Below are positions 24,451 to 34,034 of a DNA stretch of 53,609 nucleotides, one piece after another. Under the pieces are notes generated by a model. The model searched no databases. It saw only the letters and a program-made list of their open reading frames with translations, and was not told the origin of the DNA. The position numbers and the translations under genes are program-made. The stretch covers positions 1 to 53,609 of the IMG/VR virus record IMGVR_UViG_3300043099_000999; one strand, 5' to 3'. Numbering within the stretch: the first letter of the stretch is position 1; every line of letters starts with the position of its first letter. The DNA is from a virus.

Positions 24451-27400
24451 TTTCGAGCAACCAGTCGAGGCCTAAACTCGAGGCCTCGGCAGGTTTAATC
24501 TTCTCGCCCCAGTGCACAAATACATCACGGTCCATGCCAAAGTGGTACGGCTCGTCTACGGGTATTGCTACTCCGTCTAAATACCGCGGCCAAAATGGCA
24601 CGTCGTCAACCATGCATTTTGGTATGACATCTTTGTAAACGCGTTCGGCGTGCGCTACGGGAACAATAAGCACGATAGCGTCATGAATTTGCAGCGCGAT
24701 GTCATACTGCACATCCGGATGTTCTTTTCTGTACCGATAAAAATTGGCCAGCGCAATAGATACAGCGTCAGCAACTCCGCCCTGAATCGGGAAGTTTTGC
24801 GCCTGCCGTTGTTGGTCTGCAATGATAGCCTGCGCGCCGTCATCAGAAATCGGCGGCGAAAATCTACGCATACGGCCATACGGGCCTACGATCCAGCCTG
24901 GATCCTGCGACCGCTCTCGGCATTGCGCTAAAAAGGTCTGCGTACCTGGATACGAGTCAAAGTACGCATCGATCATCGCTTGGCACTCAGCCGCCGTAAC
25001 TTCGACGCCCTCTTCTTTACACTGCCGAGCGATGGCCTCTGAACCGCGGCCGTACGGAATACCGAAATTCACGTTTTTGGCCGCAACTCGTAAACCTTTT
25101 TTGCCGGCGTCTTTCATGCCGGTTTTTGTCGGTACAACGCCTTTAAGCGCGAAAGTTTTAACGGCTTGCTGCGAGTGAATGTCGTAATGATCTGGGTGCT
25201 CTTCCGGCAGTAAGTTGCGCCGGACGTGTTCAATCATGTTACGATCTTGCGACAACCAAGCTAAGACCGCCAACTCCGCACCAGTGAGATCGGTTTCGAT
25301 CCCAACACACCCCTCCGGTACTTTGAGTACCGAGCGCACCGGATGCGTGTAGGCTGGGCCGAGAATGCGCCTGTAGTCGTCCTCTCGCCGTGAGCTGAGA
25401 TTTTGCAGCGGCGGCCGAGAACTTGACGCACGCCCGGTTTCTTTTGTTTGAAATAAGTGAGTACGGACTTTACCGTCAGCATGCGCACTGCCGACAAGAC
25501 CCTTCTCATAGACATAATTGCCGTTATCATCTGTGTCAAATTCTCCATCATCCTTGACATTAGGCACGCGCAGCACAGATTGTAATACCTGCGCAATAAA
25601 CTTGTAATCACGAATCTTAGCCGCCGTAGTATTGGCGTGGCCAAGAATACCCAGGCTTTCCTTATCCGTGCTCGGCGGCGATTTACTCTGTGTAGCCGCG
25701 TCGATCGTGTGCCACAGCTTCGGTCTCTTTCCCGTTGTCTTGATCGGGGTTAGATCGAGCAGGCGCGCGTCATCAGGAATAGTGATTTTATTGGTGAAAT
25801 TCTTCGCGAATTTACGCCCAAACAGCGCCACAGCGAGCTGCGGATGCGATTTTGGGTTAAACGCCGGCCAGTTTAGTTCTTCACGAACTTCGGCTAAAAG
25901 CGTTTCCTGTTGTTCCATAAATATGTTAGCAAGCGCGTCAGTACGATCTCGGTCGATGACCATGCCTGTCATTTCCATTTCAAGAAATGCCAGCGAGGCC
26001 ATATGCGCTGTCCAGTACGGCACCCAGCAATCATTACCGTTTGCGTCACATGCTATTTTTCCGTCATAGCCGTTTGTGCCGTAGAAATACATCATGATCC
26101 GCCGCGTAACGTCTACGTCATAATTCGCGTATGGATGCAACACGTGGCTCGGACATGCACCGTATCCGCCTAACGCGTCTGGTTTAATTTTGTTCTGCGC
26201 GCAAAACGTCTTTTTCCAAACATACAGTTTTTCCCAATATGTCGGCGCGGAGGTAAACCGCATAACGCAGTCATCTAGCGCGTATTTTGCGGTCTCGTTG
26301 CAAGCGTGATAAAGCAGGCTCGTATCCCAGCCGCCCTGCGACCGATTATTTACATCAGGATCCGGCGCGTACTCGTCACGTACGTCGACACCAAAATCAA
26401 TAAGCCACGGCAAGTCAGCGCGGAGAAAGTGCCCGCCCACCCGTACGCGTCGACTAGCGGTTGATTTAAGAAGACGTGTAAGTTGCGTTCTTGCGGCGTC
26501 GAGACTTGGGCGGAATGCCGTTGCGCCGCCCTCATACCGGAGAACAATTGTGCGAGCCCATTTATCTTTGTTGGAAATTTGAATCGTGCGTAAATATGCA
26601 CCGTGCTCAGTCGGGTATTCGCCGTGCCACTCGCAGTCAATAGCGATGATATTAGCGTTGGGGTCGGGATCCGCAAGCATAGCGTCAACCGTTTCTGCCA
26701 ACGCCTCTTCTGTGTAAATTTCTGCATGATCCACAACCTCTTTCGTTATTAGGACATTGTTTGTCAGCGCAATAAACCGCTGAATCTGTCCTTCAAATTC
26801 GGCGGTTATGGCCGCATCAGATTTACGCGCAACATATGCTGGATGCAACGACGACATGACTTTGATGTTGTGCGTTGACCCGTCTGGCATGGGTACATCA
26901 ATTTCAGCGACACGGCCGTTAAGTTTTACCGGACTACCGAGAACCGCTTTTACGGCGTCTGCGCCAAGGCAAAGAATGTAGTCTGGTTTGACAAGCCGAA
27001 ACTCTTGCGCCATAAGCGGAGCGCAATCTTTAAACCACGCAGCCTCAATGTTTTCAACCTCGGCGTTCTCTGGCGCAAATTTACAAGCAAACGTAACAAA
27101 CCACTTAGCGTATTCAGTGTGCGGTACGTTTGCTTTCTGAATCGCGGTCATAAGCGCGTCAATTCCTCTACCAGCCCAGGCGTCGCGTTTGTGTAGGTTA
27201 TCGCGGCCGGGCATTTTCCCAACAACCATAACACGCGCCGGCTTTGGCCCGTAAATAATCGTCGGATCGTCACTCGTTAGATCGCCGACGAGGTGCCCCG
27301 GAACAAACAGCGCAGTAAACGTGCCGCGTTTGCTCAATACTGGAATAGAAAACGTATTATCGTACATTGCGCGACGATACAGATAATCGAGATGTTTGCT

Positions 27401-27595
27401 AGCAGGTGCCTGCTTTTTCTTTTTAATATCGTCCAGATTGAGATCGTCGCCAAGATCTATTGCGTGCTTGACAAAATTTGCTCCGGGCGGCGGCATGCCA
27501 GGCGCTGTCAGATCAATTGCCGGATACAAAGCTTCAAGCGCTTCTTGCTTTTCCGGAAAAACAAGCGCTTCTGAGAACAGATGCAAAAGACTCAT
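24446..27595 (-). CDS. UDG-like / 3'-5' exonuclease / family-A DNA polymerase fusion
   Basis: This 1049-residue protein carries three parts. A uracil-DNA-glycosylase-superfamily region has 'VVGKMPGRDN' near residue 123 (family 4 normally GE-x-PG), 'CLGADAVKAVLG', and 'SSLHPAYVAR' near 248. The 3'-5' exonuclease has 'IIAIDCEWHGEYP' near 318 (D-x-E). The polymerase holds motif A 'DLTGAELAVLAWL' near 768, motif B 'AAKNVNFGIPYG' near 840, and motif C 'QIHDAIVLIV' near 970. In polymerase I family members these make the replicative enzyme. SPO1-like phages have a similar polymerase arrangement. The glutamate in the first UDG motif is a lysine, so the glycosylase may be inactive. It is preceded by GGAG. 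Confidence 0.9.
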   Translation of the reverse strand: MSLLHLFSEALVFPEKQEALEALYPAIDLTAPGMPPPGANFVKHAIDLGDDLNLDDIKKKKQAPASKHLDYLYRRAMYDNTFSIPVLSKRGTFTALFVPGHLVGDLTSDDPTIIYGPKPARVMVVGKMPGRDNLHKRDAWAGRGIDALMTAIQKANVPHTEYAKWFVTFACKFAPENAEVENIEAAWFKDCAPLMAQEFRLVKPDYILCLGADAVKAVLGSPVKLNGRVAEIDVPMPDGSTHNIKVMSSLHPAYVARKSDAAITAEFEGQIQRFIALTNNVLITKEVVDHAEIYTEEALAETVDAMLADPDPNANIIAIDCEWHGEYPTEHGAYLRTIQISNKDKWARTIVLRYEGGATAFRPSLDAARTQLTRLLKSTASRRVRVGGHFLRADLPWLIDFGVDVRDEYAPDPDVNNRSQGGWDTSLLYHACNETAKYALDDCVMRFTSAPTYWEKLYVWKKTFCAQNKIKPDALGGYGACPSHVLHPYANYDVDVTRRIMMYFYGTNGYDGKIACDANGNDCWVPYWTAHMASLAFLEMEMTGMVIDRDRTDALANIFMEQQETLLAEVREELNWPAFNPKSHPQLAVALFGRKFAKNFTNKITIPDDARLLDLTPIKTTGKRPKLWHTIDAATQSKSPPSTDKESLGILGHANTTAAKIRDYKFIAQVLQSVLRVPNVKDDGEFDTDDNGNYVYEKGLVGSAHADGKVRTHLFQTKETGRASSSRPPLQNLSSRREDDYRRILGPAYTHPVRSVLKVPEGCVGIETDLTGAELAVLAWLSQDRNMIEHVRRNLLPEEHPDHYDIHSQQAVKTFALKGVVPTKTGMKDAGKKGLRVAAKNVNFGIPYGRGSEAIARQCKEEGVEVTAAECQAMIDAYFDSYPGTQTFLAQCRERSQDPGWIVGPYGRMRRFSPPISDDGAQAIIADQQRQAQNFPIQGGVADAVSIALANFYRYRKEHPDVQYDIALQIHDAIVLIVPVAHAERVYKDVIPKCMVDDVPFWPRYLDGVAIPVDEPYHFGMDRDVFVHWGEKIKPAEASSLGLDWLLEK

Positions 27596-27608
27596 AGTCG
27601 CTTCTCCA

Positions 27609-28649
27609 TCAAATCATTGCGTTTAGTACACCTGCCGCAGCAGCACGTTCCATTAACAAATCCGTTATATCGCCAAGAGCGTAGTCGGCCGGATCACGCG
27701 CATCTGGCAAATCAACAGACACAACTGTCATACCGTGTTGTGTTAACACCGTCCGCGCTCGTTCCATTTCTGCTTTAGCATCATTGTCCAAAAGCAGGAA
27801 TACCGGTTTATTTACCCAAGTACGCGCTATCAAATTTTGCTGGTGCATAGACATGCTTTTGCCGAACAAACAGACAGCCCCGCCGCCAAGACGCCAAACA
27901 CTTGTCACACCTTCAACAATTACGGCAAACGGTTGCGATGCCGCGTTGTCAAAGTTGTACAGCAATTTAGACTTTTGCATATTTGGCGCGTTTAAATACT
28001 TTGGCGCTGTAGTCGGCCTAATAGCGCGGCACTGCCAACCAACAAGATCACCGCGAAACGTGACCGGTATGTATAACCGCTCTCGCATAATTTCAAACCG
28101 CGGTTCTGCGGCAGTAGCGCAGATGCCAACTTGAAATTTTACGGCTAGCCAATCCGGGTCGAAACCGCGCGACTCTATGTAACACCGCGCTGGATGTTTG
28201 GCAGGAAGATCGCTTAAAAGCACGATATCGCCCGGCGGAGTAACAGCAGTGTGCTCAAAGCTCGTTACCGCCGGCCGAATTGTTAGCGGCTTTGGCTTTA
28301 AATGCCGGCCGACTCCGAAGATCAACTGCTCTAATTGTTCCATCCGCCCCGGCTCGCGCAGGCATTGCTCGTTGTAGCAAACCGCTAAGTGCGTGAGTTG
28401 CCTTATACCACGGCTCACTTCAGATGCATAGCGGTGATTAATCCACAAACGAGGAGAATGGTCATTACAAAACGGACAGCGCACGCAATAATACTCCCCC
28501 CAGGATGAAGCCTGTGTAACTGTTCGCCGAGGATTAAGAGGGTCAGGCAAGCGCTGATAATAAGCGTGACAACCTTCATTTGATATATGCACGTCTCCGA
28601 ATTTTTGCTTTAGTAACCTGTAAAGAACCGGATTCAACGGATCAGCCAT
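27609..28649 (-). CDS. DNA primase (zinc + TOPRIM)
   Basis: It lays down RNA primers for replication. An N-terminal zinc cluster has Cys55, Cys58, Cys61 ('YYCVRCPFCNDHSPRLWI') and later Cys91 and Cys96 ('CYNEQC'). A TOPRIM region follows: 'PFAVIVEGVTSVWRLGGG' near residue 225 and 'KPVFLLLDNDAKAEMERART' near residue 275 (E-G-x-x-S and D-N-D). Length is 346. It follows the DnaB-like gene by 14 nt, and the polymerase is next, so the three form the replisome block. A GAGGA precedes its ATG. Confidence 0.87.
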   Translation of the reverse strand: MADPLNPVLYRLLKQKFGDVHISNEGCHAYYQRLPDPLNPRRTVTQASSWGEYYCVRCPFCNDHSPRLWINHRYASEVSRGIRQLTHLAVCYNEQCLREPGRMEQLEQLIFGVGRHLKPKPLTIRPAVTSFEHTAVTPPGDIVLLSDLPAKHPARCYIESRGFDPDWLAVKFQVGICATAAEPRFEIMRERLYIPVTFRGDLVGWQCRAIRPTTAPKYLNAPNMQKSKLLYNFDNAASQPFAVIVEGVTSVWRLGGGAVCLFGKSMSMHQQNLIARTWVNKPVFLLLDNDAKAEMERARTVLTQHGMTVVSVDLPDARDPADYALGDITDLLMERAAAAGVLNAMI

Positions 28650-28663
28650 ACCGTCCTCAGATG

Positions 28664-30364
28664 TTACAGCAAGTTATCGCTGAAGTTATCAATAACCGCA
28701 GAACCAGCTCGGCGTTCTCGCGTGTCCATAGCGCCGCCGCCGCTAAACGGGCGCACATCGCCTTTAGACAGAATCTTTTTAGACCCGCGACAAACTACAT
28801 ACTTGTCTGTCACAAGTCCGACGTCTACCCAGTTGTCATTGATTTTGACTAAACCCATGGCGGAAATCGGGCGGCTGGCGCGGATTTTTGAATAGTGAAT
28901 AGTCGAAACCTGCGAGTCAGGATCGCGATTGCCGATGCAAAAACAAGCATGCAGATTTTCTGCAAAGCTTTTCCCCATAGACGAGTCGTGGTGATGCACA
29001 TACCGACTCGGCGGGTAGCCCTTGATCTCGCCCTGCGCCAGCTGATGCGCCAGCAACACAGTGGCGCCAAACGGATCTGCAATGTGCCGCCGCAATTGAT
29101 CCGGCAGTAACCGCAAGAACCGCCACATAGATTCCTGCAGTTTTGCGGCAGTAGCAAAACCTTCGCCCTCGAGCATGCGGTCGATCATTTTTGCCGCGTA
29201 GTCAATTGCGACAAAACCAATTTCACACTTACGCTCTTCGCATAGTCTGTGCAGTGCTTCAGCTAACTCGGCGGGGCCGCTAAATTTGCGAGAACCCATC
29301 GCGCTGCCGGCGCCATAGTCTAGGTACATGAAATTTTTGTTGTACCACATTTTCGTGAGCTCCCAGCGCTCACGCTCGCCGAGCTTGACTGCTGGATTTT
29401 GATTTTCAGGCAGTTTGAGTTCGTAGTCTTTGAGATTAGTAGACGTCGAAAACAAATCCCAAAAGTTTGCCGTCTCGCGTTGGGAAAATAATTCGCGGTC
29501 AATGTGCGAAGCCGCAGACCAGCACAACGCCATTGTCTTGTCGGCCGCGTCTTCAAAGCCTATGTATACGGCAATTTTGTTCTGCTCTGTCAGGTGATAG
29601 TTTTCGGCTATGCGTACCGCCGCTGACACAAGCATTGTTGTCTTACCGCCGCCGAAAGGCGCTAGACAGCCAACCAAATCCCCCGGCCGGATCCCGCCAA
29701 GAAACGTATCAAGCCAAGGCACATTAGTTGGTTCTGGGGCCGGCGGTAATTTAATCGGCGCGCCAAAATCTGGCATAACCGCGGCGTTCTCGATTATCGC
29801 GCCGACATGCTGCACCCGCTGCGATTTGCGGCAAAAATCTTCCAAAAGCGCGTCGATGTTGACCGGAGCGGCGTTCGCGCCAGTCTGATTTAGGACGCCC
29901 TGCAAAGATTCTTTAATCAGCCGGGAATTAAGGAACCGCCGTAAGATGCTCTCGCAGTATGCCCGCTCGGCACGCTGCTGCTCTTCAGATAGCGGCGGGC
30001 TGTCAAAAGCCTCTTCAATAAAGCCGGCGCGATTATCGTCGCCGAGCAGAAACAGAACGTCTTCGGCCGACAGTTGCGTAGTGCCGCCAATTGTCGCGCT
30101 AGTTACCGCAATACTGGCAATGTGATGAATTAACATCGCCTTCGTGAGCGCGCCGTACTTCTCTGTCAAGTCGCACATGGCGCCGAAAAGCGCGTAGTAT
30201 TTCAACTCGTACTGCCGCTGCCCGAAATGTTCTTGTTGAAGCCCTGCACGCAGAGCTTCGCCCAAGAGCCGCTCGTGCCGCAAAAATCCTCGCAGAATGG
30301 CTTCAATTTCTGGAGGCGTAATCGGATTTTCAACTGTGACTGCGTTGTCGCTACTGTAAGTCAT
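28664..30364 (-). CDS. DnaB-like replicative helicase
   Basis: The start is ATG 30362-30364 (GGAGG at good spacing) rather than the longer frame, and it overlaps the previous stop as ATGA, leaving 566 residues. An N-terminal helical domain precedes an ATPase: Walker A 'APFGGGKTTM' at residues 235-244, and a Walker B-like 'IGFVAIDYAA' near residue 380. 'VAVYIGFED'-like strands ('KIAVYIGFEDAADK') fit the RecA/DnaB fold. It would unwind the replication fork as a hexameric ring, working with primase and polymerase encoded just downstream. Confidence 0.87.
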   Translation of the reverse strand: MTYSSDNAVTVENPITPPEIEAILRGFLRHERLLGEALRAGLQQEHFGQRQYELKYYALFGAMCDLTEKYGALTKAMLIHHIASIAVTSATIGGTTQLSAEDVLFLLGDDNRAGFIEEAFDSPPLSEEQQRAERAYCESILRRFLNSRLIKESLQGVLNQTGANAAPVNIDALLEDFCRKSQRVQHVGAIIENAAVMPDFGAPIKLPPAPEPTNVPWLDTFLGGIRPGDLVGCLAPFGGGKTTMLVSAAVRIAENYHLTEQNKIAVYIGFEDAADKTMALCWSAASHIDRELFSQRETANFWDLFSTSTNLKDYELKLPENQNPAVKLGERERWELTKMWYNKNFMYLDYGAGSAMGSRKFSGPAELAEALHRLCEERKCEIGFVAIDYAAKMIDRMLEGEGFATAAKLQESMWRFLRLLPDQLRRHIADPFGATVLLAHQLAQGEIKGYPPSRYVHHHDSSMGKSFAENLHACFCIGNRDPDSQVSTIHYSKIRASRPISAMGLVKINDNWVDVGLVTDKYVVCRGSKKILSKGDVRPFSGGGAMDTRERRAGSAVIDNFSDNLL

Positions 30365-31077
30365 GAACGCCTCCAATACGTTCGAATCATTTCTACTGCG
30401 TCTAATAGCTGATCTGTAATACACCAGGCCGGCACATTGCTGTACAACGACTGCTGCGATTCGTAGTCAAAAGCAGCCGGCCATAAATAACGCTCCGCCG
30501 CATCTGCAGCGCCGGCCTGAGTCGCAATGGCGTGGCGAAAAAAGGCCGGAGCGGTTACATAATTTTCGTCACATAGGGCGCAAGAGTATTGAGCTTCGCG
30601 CGACAACGGGAGCCGCGCTAAACTCTTCAAACGCAAGCCGACAGATCTACCTGCCGTCTCGTAGCTGTCGTTAAGGTACTTGGGGAAAAACGCACAATAA
30701 TCGGTATAAAGCCGATCAGACGTTTTACTACAAAGACTCGTCGGCGAGATTTCTCGTATTTCAAACGAGCCGGTATTGTCGCCGCGGATAACATTCGCAA
30801 TCGGCGAGAAATGCGCAGCCACCCAAATACCCGGTTCCGCATCATATGAGTGCAGCATTTTGAGAATACGCGGCCAGACCGGCGTAAACTTGCACCCAAA
30901 CGAATCTTCACCGCCGTCCCAGCGCACAGTCTTTTTACACTGCGCAGGACTGTTCAAACTTGTGTTGCCCGTACTGCGCCAGATATATGCGTGGCGAATG
31001 TAAGCCATCAATTGCGGCGGGCTTAAATACTTATGCCAGTCATACGCCAGGAGCGGCCTAGCGTCGTTATTTTTCAT
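30361..31077 (-). CDS. Unknown replication-cluster protein with CxxC
   Basis: This 238-residue protein is taken from ATG 31075-31077 (GGAG is close, only 2 bases away; an alternative ATG lies at 31099-31101). It overlaps the helicase before it by 11 nt. It has 'YSCALCDENYVTAPAFFRHA' (one C-x-x-C and His) in the C-terminal half. No family is recognised. It sits between the UvsW-like and DnaB-like genes, where a helicase loader is often found, but it shows no visible ATPase motif. Confidence 0.55.
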   Translation of the reverse strand: MKNNDARPLLAYDWHKYLSPPQLMAYIRHAYIWRSTGNTSLNSPAQCKKTVRWDGGEDSFGCKFTPVWPRILKMLHSYDAEPGIWVAAHFSPIANVIRGDNTGSFEIREISPTSLCSKTSDRLYTDYCAFFPKYLNDSYETAGRSVGLRLKSLARLPLSREAQYSCALCDENYVTAPAFFRHAIATQAGAADAAERYLWPAAFDYESQQSLYSNVPAWCITDQLLDAVEMIRTYWRRS

Positions 31078-32602
31078 CTCTCCAGCTACGCTGAGCGTCA
31101 TTCCAATTTTGCTCCCATCCTAAAAGTTTGTACGAGTTTCGCCTTCCCATACTTTTGCGATAAAACGTCGGATCGAACGTATCCATGCAGTCAATAACTT
31201 CGCCAAACTCTTTTTTCACGCCGTCAGGAGATACATACACGCGGCTTACGCGGCCTGGCCCCTGCACGTCAACAATATCGCTATCGCGATCATCAGCGCG
31301 GACAAGCAAGTTTAACTGCTCAAAGTCAACGCCAGTAGACCACACATCCGTGGCGATCACGCGGCGCAACTTACCCGATTCGAACTGATCGCGCAACTGG
31401 TGTTTTTGGTAGTCATTTAGCGGCTTGTAGTCCGCTGGGAGCAACCCGCGTTTTTTGTACGCCGCGCAATCGCTCGGGAACATAGACGAATAGACCAACG
31501 TGTACTCGGGTAGAAGATGTCCAAGATGCACAGCATGCTCAATCGTCTCTACCAGAATCAAAATCTGATGCGTATCCGGATAGGACCGCACCGCATCCGC
31601 AATCATTTGATTACGCGCAGCATTTGTCCAGATCCCGTAACGTTTCTTAGCTACACGATTTGAGTAACGCTCTACGGGATTAAAGTGCATACGAATCGGA
31701 AGCCACGTTACTCTAATCGGCACAACTAGCCCGAGCTCGACCGCTTGTTGATATGTCAGCTCAAAAATCATTGGGCCAAAAATCGGCTCAAGAACTGCGT
31801 GCGCATTATCCATTCGCGAGTACGGCGTAGCGCTAAGCCCGAAGTTTCTGCTTTGCATGTACCGCCGAGCAATCTCTGTAGAAAAATTAATAGTGGCTAG
31901 CTGGTGTACCTCGTCGCAAAACAAAAAATCCGCGTCGCCATCTGAATGCGCAAGACTGCCCGCGGTAATAACCGTAACGCGCTCCCAATATCGAGAACCG
32001 TCGCCGACAAAACCGACTTTGGGAATAAAACGCTTTAGCGCTTTGACGATACGCTCGGCTACGTCTACAGATTTGGTAACCACGTGAATTTTGGCCTGCG
32101 GAAACAGCAGAGCTAGCGCGCCAATGCTGGTAGTTTTACCGAAACCTGTTACGGCTTTGATAATTCCACAACGAGATTTGGCAATCATCTTTAAGCATTC
32201 TTCCTGTCGCGGCCGAAACTCGATTCGACCGTCCAGGTTCTTCCAGTCAGGTGTATAGCAGTCAGGCCGCTTTCGCTTTGGCGACGTATCGGTAAATGTT
32301 GCGGAGCAGCCAAGTTTTTTCAGGCACGCCGCAAGTCTTGCAAGATAGCCGCTCGGCAGTATTAGTTTGCCGTGCTCATACCGAAATAGTTTGTACTCAG
32401 TTGTCTTAAAATACTGCCGCTGCCCCGTGATTGGATTTCGTTGCGCGGCGCCGTGTAATTGCTCTACATGCTGATATCGCATGTCTTTGGTTATCACATT
32501 AACGAATTCCAGATCAAACGGCATGCCGTCGGCACGGGAGAGCGTAAGCGCGTTACCACAACGGTTTAACGCAACAGGAATCTGGCTCCAAGATTCAACC
32601 AT
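31067..32602 (-). CDS. UvsW-like SF2 DNA helicase
   Basis: This 511-residue protein is a superfamily 2 helicase: 'AVTGFGKTTSIGAL' (Walker A, near residue 154), 'FLFCDEVHQL' (DEVH, near 232), 'FGLSATPYSR' (motif III, near 259), and 'GPGRVSRVY' (motif VI, near 450). It would remodel branched DNA as does T4 UvsW. I chose ATG 32600-32602 with AAGGAC upstream, 8-nt overlap with the previous gene. An upstream ATG at 32653 would add 17 residues and lacks a convincing ribosome site. Confidence 0.88.
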   Translation of the reverse strand: MVESWSQIPVALNRCGNALTLSRADGMPFDLEFVNVITKDMRYQHVEQLHGAAQRNPITGQRQYFKTTEYKLFRYEHGKLILPSGYLARLAACLKKLGCSATFTDTSPKRKRPDCYTPDWKNLDGRIEFRPRQEECLKMIAKSRCGIIKAVTGFGKTTSIGALALLFPQAKIHVVTKSVDVAERIVKALKRFIPKVGFVGDGSRYWERVTVITAGSLAHSDGDADFLFCDEVHQLATINFSTEIARRYMQSRNFGLSATPYSRMDNAHAVLEPIFGPMIFELTYQQAVELGLVVPIRVTWLPIRMHFNPVERYSNRVAKKRYGIWTNAARNQMIADAVRSYPDTHQILILVETIEHAVHLGHLLPEYTLVYSSMFPSDCAAYKKRGLLPADYKPLNDYQKHQLRDQFESGKLRRVIATDVWSTGVDFEQLNLLVRADDRDSDIVDVQGPGRVSRVYVSPDGVKKEFGEVIDCMDTFDPTFYRKSMGRRNSYKLLGWEQNWNDAQRSWRDEK

Positions 32603-33089
32603 CGTTGAAGTGTCCTTGGATTGGTTTGATTGAAATGATTTCAAATGTCCCATAGTGCTCGGTGGGGTTGTTGAACGGCGAAAAGCCTTTGTATTTACCG
32701 ACTAGATCTAAAAGTCGAGAGAAGTCTTGAATTGGCAACTCGTCTGGAATAACTGCTGAAAGCACAACTGTGTCTCCAGGCTGAAACGCCTCATGCACAG
32801 CATAATGCGCACGCGTTTCGCCATCGTGCTGCGCAACAATGGTGCGCCGCCAATCGTTTCTGGTGCGCCCCTCGACAATTGGGCACCAGTCAATTTTTTG
32901 CACTGCGCTGTGATGCTTGTTTGCTAGTTTTGCGGCATAACGCATCACGCTTAGCCACGCCGCGGGCATGAACATTACCCTATTCGACGGGTCGCGGTCA
33001 AACCCAAAAACTACTTGCCCGTGCTTCTTGCGTTTTGCCGCGCCTAAGCACACGCGATTGAAGCGCAACGTGATAATGACTTCCTGCAT
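32595..33089 (-). CDS. Unknown conserved-looking phage protein
   Basis: This 164-residue protein carries 'MFMPAAWLSVMRYAAKLANK', 'KIDWCPIVEGRTRNDWRRTI', and a C-terminal 'PTEHYGTFEIISIKPIQGHF'. I recall proteins with this plan in other phages near recombination genes, without assigned function. No catalytic residues are apparent. It overlaps the helicase start by 8 nt. Confidence 0.6.
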   Translation of the reverse strand: MQEVIITLRFNRVCLGAAKRKKHGQVVFGFDRDPSNRVMFMPAAWLSVMRYAAKLANKHHSAVQKIDWCPIVEGRTRNDWRRTIVAQHDGETRAHYAVHEAFQPGDTVVLSAVIPDELPIQDFSRLLDLVGKYKGFSPFNNPTEHYGTFEIISIKPIQGHFNDG

Positions 33090-33098
33090 ATCCCAAAC

Positions 33099-34028
33099 TC
33101 AGGCAAGATGTGTTGCAAACGCTTGCTGCTCCGCCGGCGTCTTAAAGAACTGCTCCGGAAGAAAGAAGCCGTCGCGCGCGCCTTTGCGCGACGACGCGAT
33201 GTCCAACCAATTCGCGTGCAGATACCGTATGAACGCCTGTGAGGCCCGTAAATCGCCTTTTGCGCCCTCACCGGCTGCGCGCCAAATACGCCACAGAAAG
33301 TTTTGCGGTGCTTGAAAATCTATTACACCGGGATCCTGCGTTTTCCAACAACGCAGGACCGTACTGCAGCGCAAGTCACGGCCGCGATGCAATAGTTTTG
33401 TAGTGTCAGACACTCTGTTCTGAATTTTTGGCGTCAGACCGAGAAACAAATTCAGTTTAATGGCGTTGTCAGCCCGACGCCTGTCAACGTACCACCGCGG
33501 ATCGACTATTGTGGTCAGTAGCATTGTCGCATCTTTGTGCGATATGCCGCCGATAAAATTTAACCGCTTGTATAGCGGATGCGTCTCGTAAAATATGCGC
33601 GACGTGTTGTCAGCTAAATCCCGGCCGCGGCGGTGAAGTGAAAGAAGTGCGTAAATTGAATATTCTACGCTAGTCATCTCGTGCCAGCCGCCGCAGGCCA
33701 GCGGAAACCAAGATTCGCGCATCCGGAAAAGCGTCATTACCGGATCATTCAATTCTGACATAGCTGCGCAAACGTTTGGCCCAGCTAGGCATATAGTTGC
33801 CAGCTCTTTTCCGCGTTTTCGTAAATAAAGGTTGGCGATTAACTCAGCGTTTTGCGCTACGCCAAGAATACGTATGTTTGTGTTTAGCCGGCTTATCAAA
33901 TTAGATAGCAGAAACGTGTCTAACGTCTGCTGAGAGTTTTCTGGCGGATTTATACCCGCGGCGTACCAGATATTCCCGTCGGGCGCTGTGTGTAATTTAA
34001 TAGCAGTTTCATCGGCAAGGTGAAACAT
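33099..34028 (-). CDS. Unknown protein between SbcC and UvsW-like genes
   Basis: This 309-residue protein is basic and helical. Segments such as 'YALLSLHRRGRDLADNTSRI' and 'TTKLLHRGRDLRCSTVLRCW' are rich in Arg. It lies in the recombination cluster, so it may bind DNA, but no motif proves it. The C-terminus is Phe/Gln-rich ('EQFFKTPAEQQAFATH'). Confidence 0.6.
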   Translation of the reverse strand: MFHLADETAIKLHTAPDGNIWYAAGINPPENSQQTLDTFLLSNLISRLNTNIRILGVAQNAELIANLYLRKRGKELATICLAGPNVCAAMSELNDPVMTLFRMRESWFPLACGGWHEMTSVEYSIYALLSLHRRGRDLADNTSRIFYETHPLYKRLNFIGGISHKDATMLLTTIVDPRWYVDRRRADNAIKLNLFLGLTPKIQNRVSDTTKLLHRGRDLRCSTVLRCWKTQDPGVIDFQAPQNFLWRIWRAAGEGAKGDLRASQAFIRYLHANWLDIASSRKGARDGFFLPEQFFKTPAEQQAFATHLA

Positions 34029-34034
34029 GGGCGC

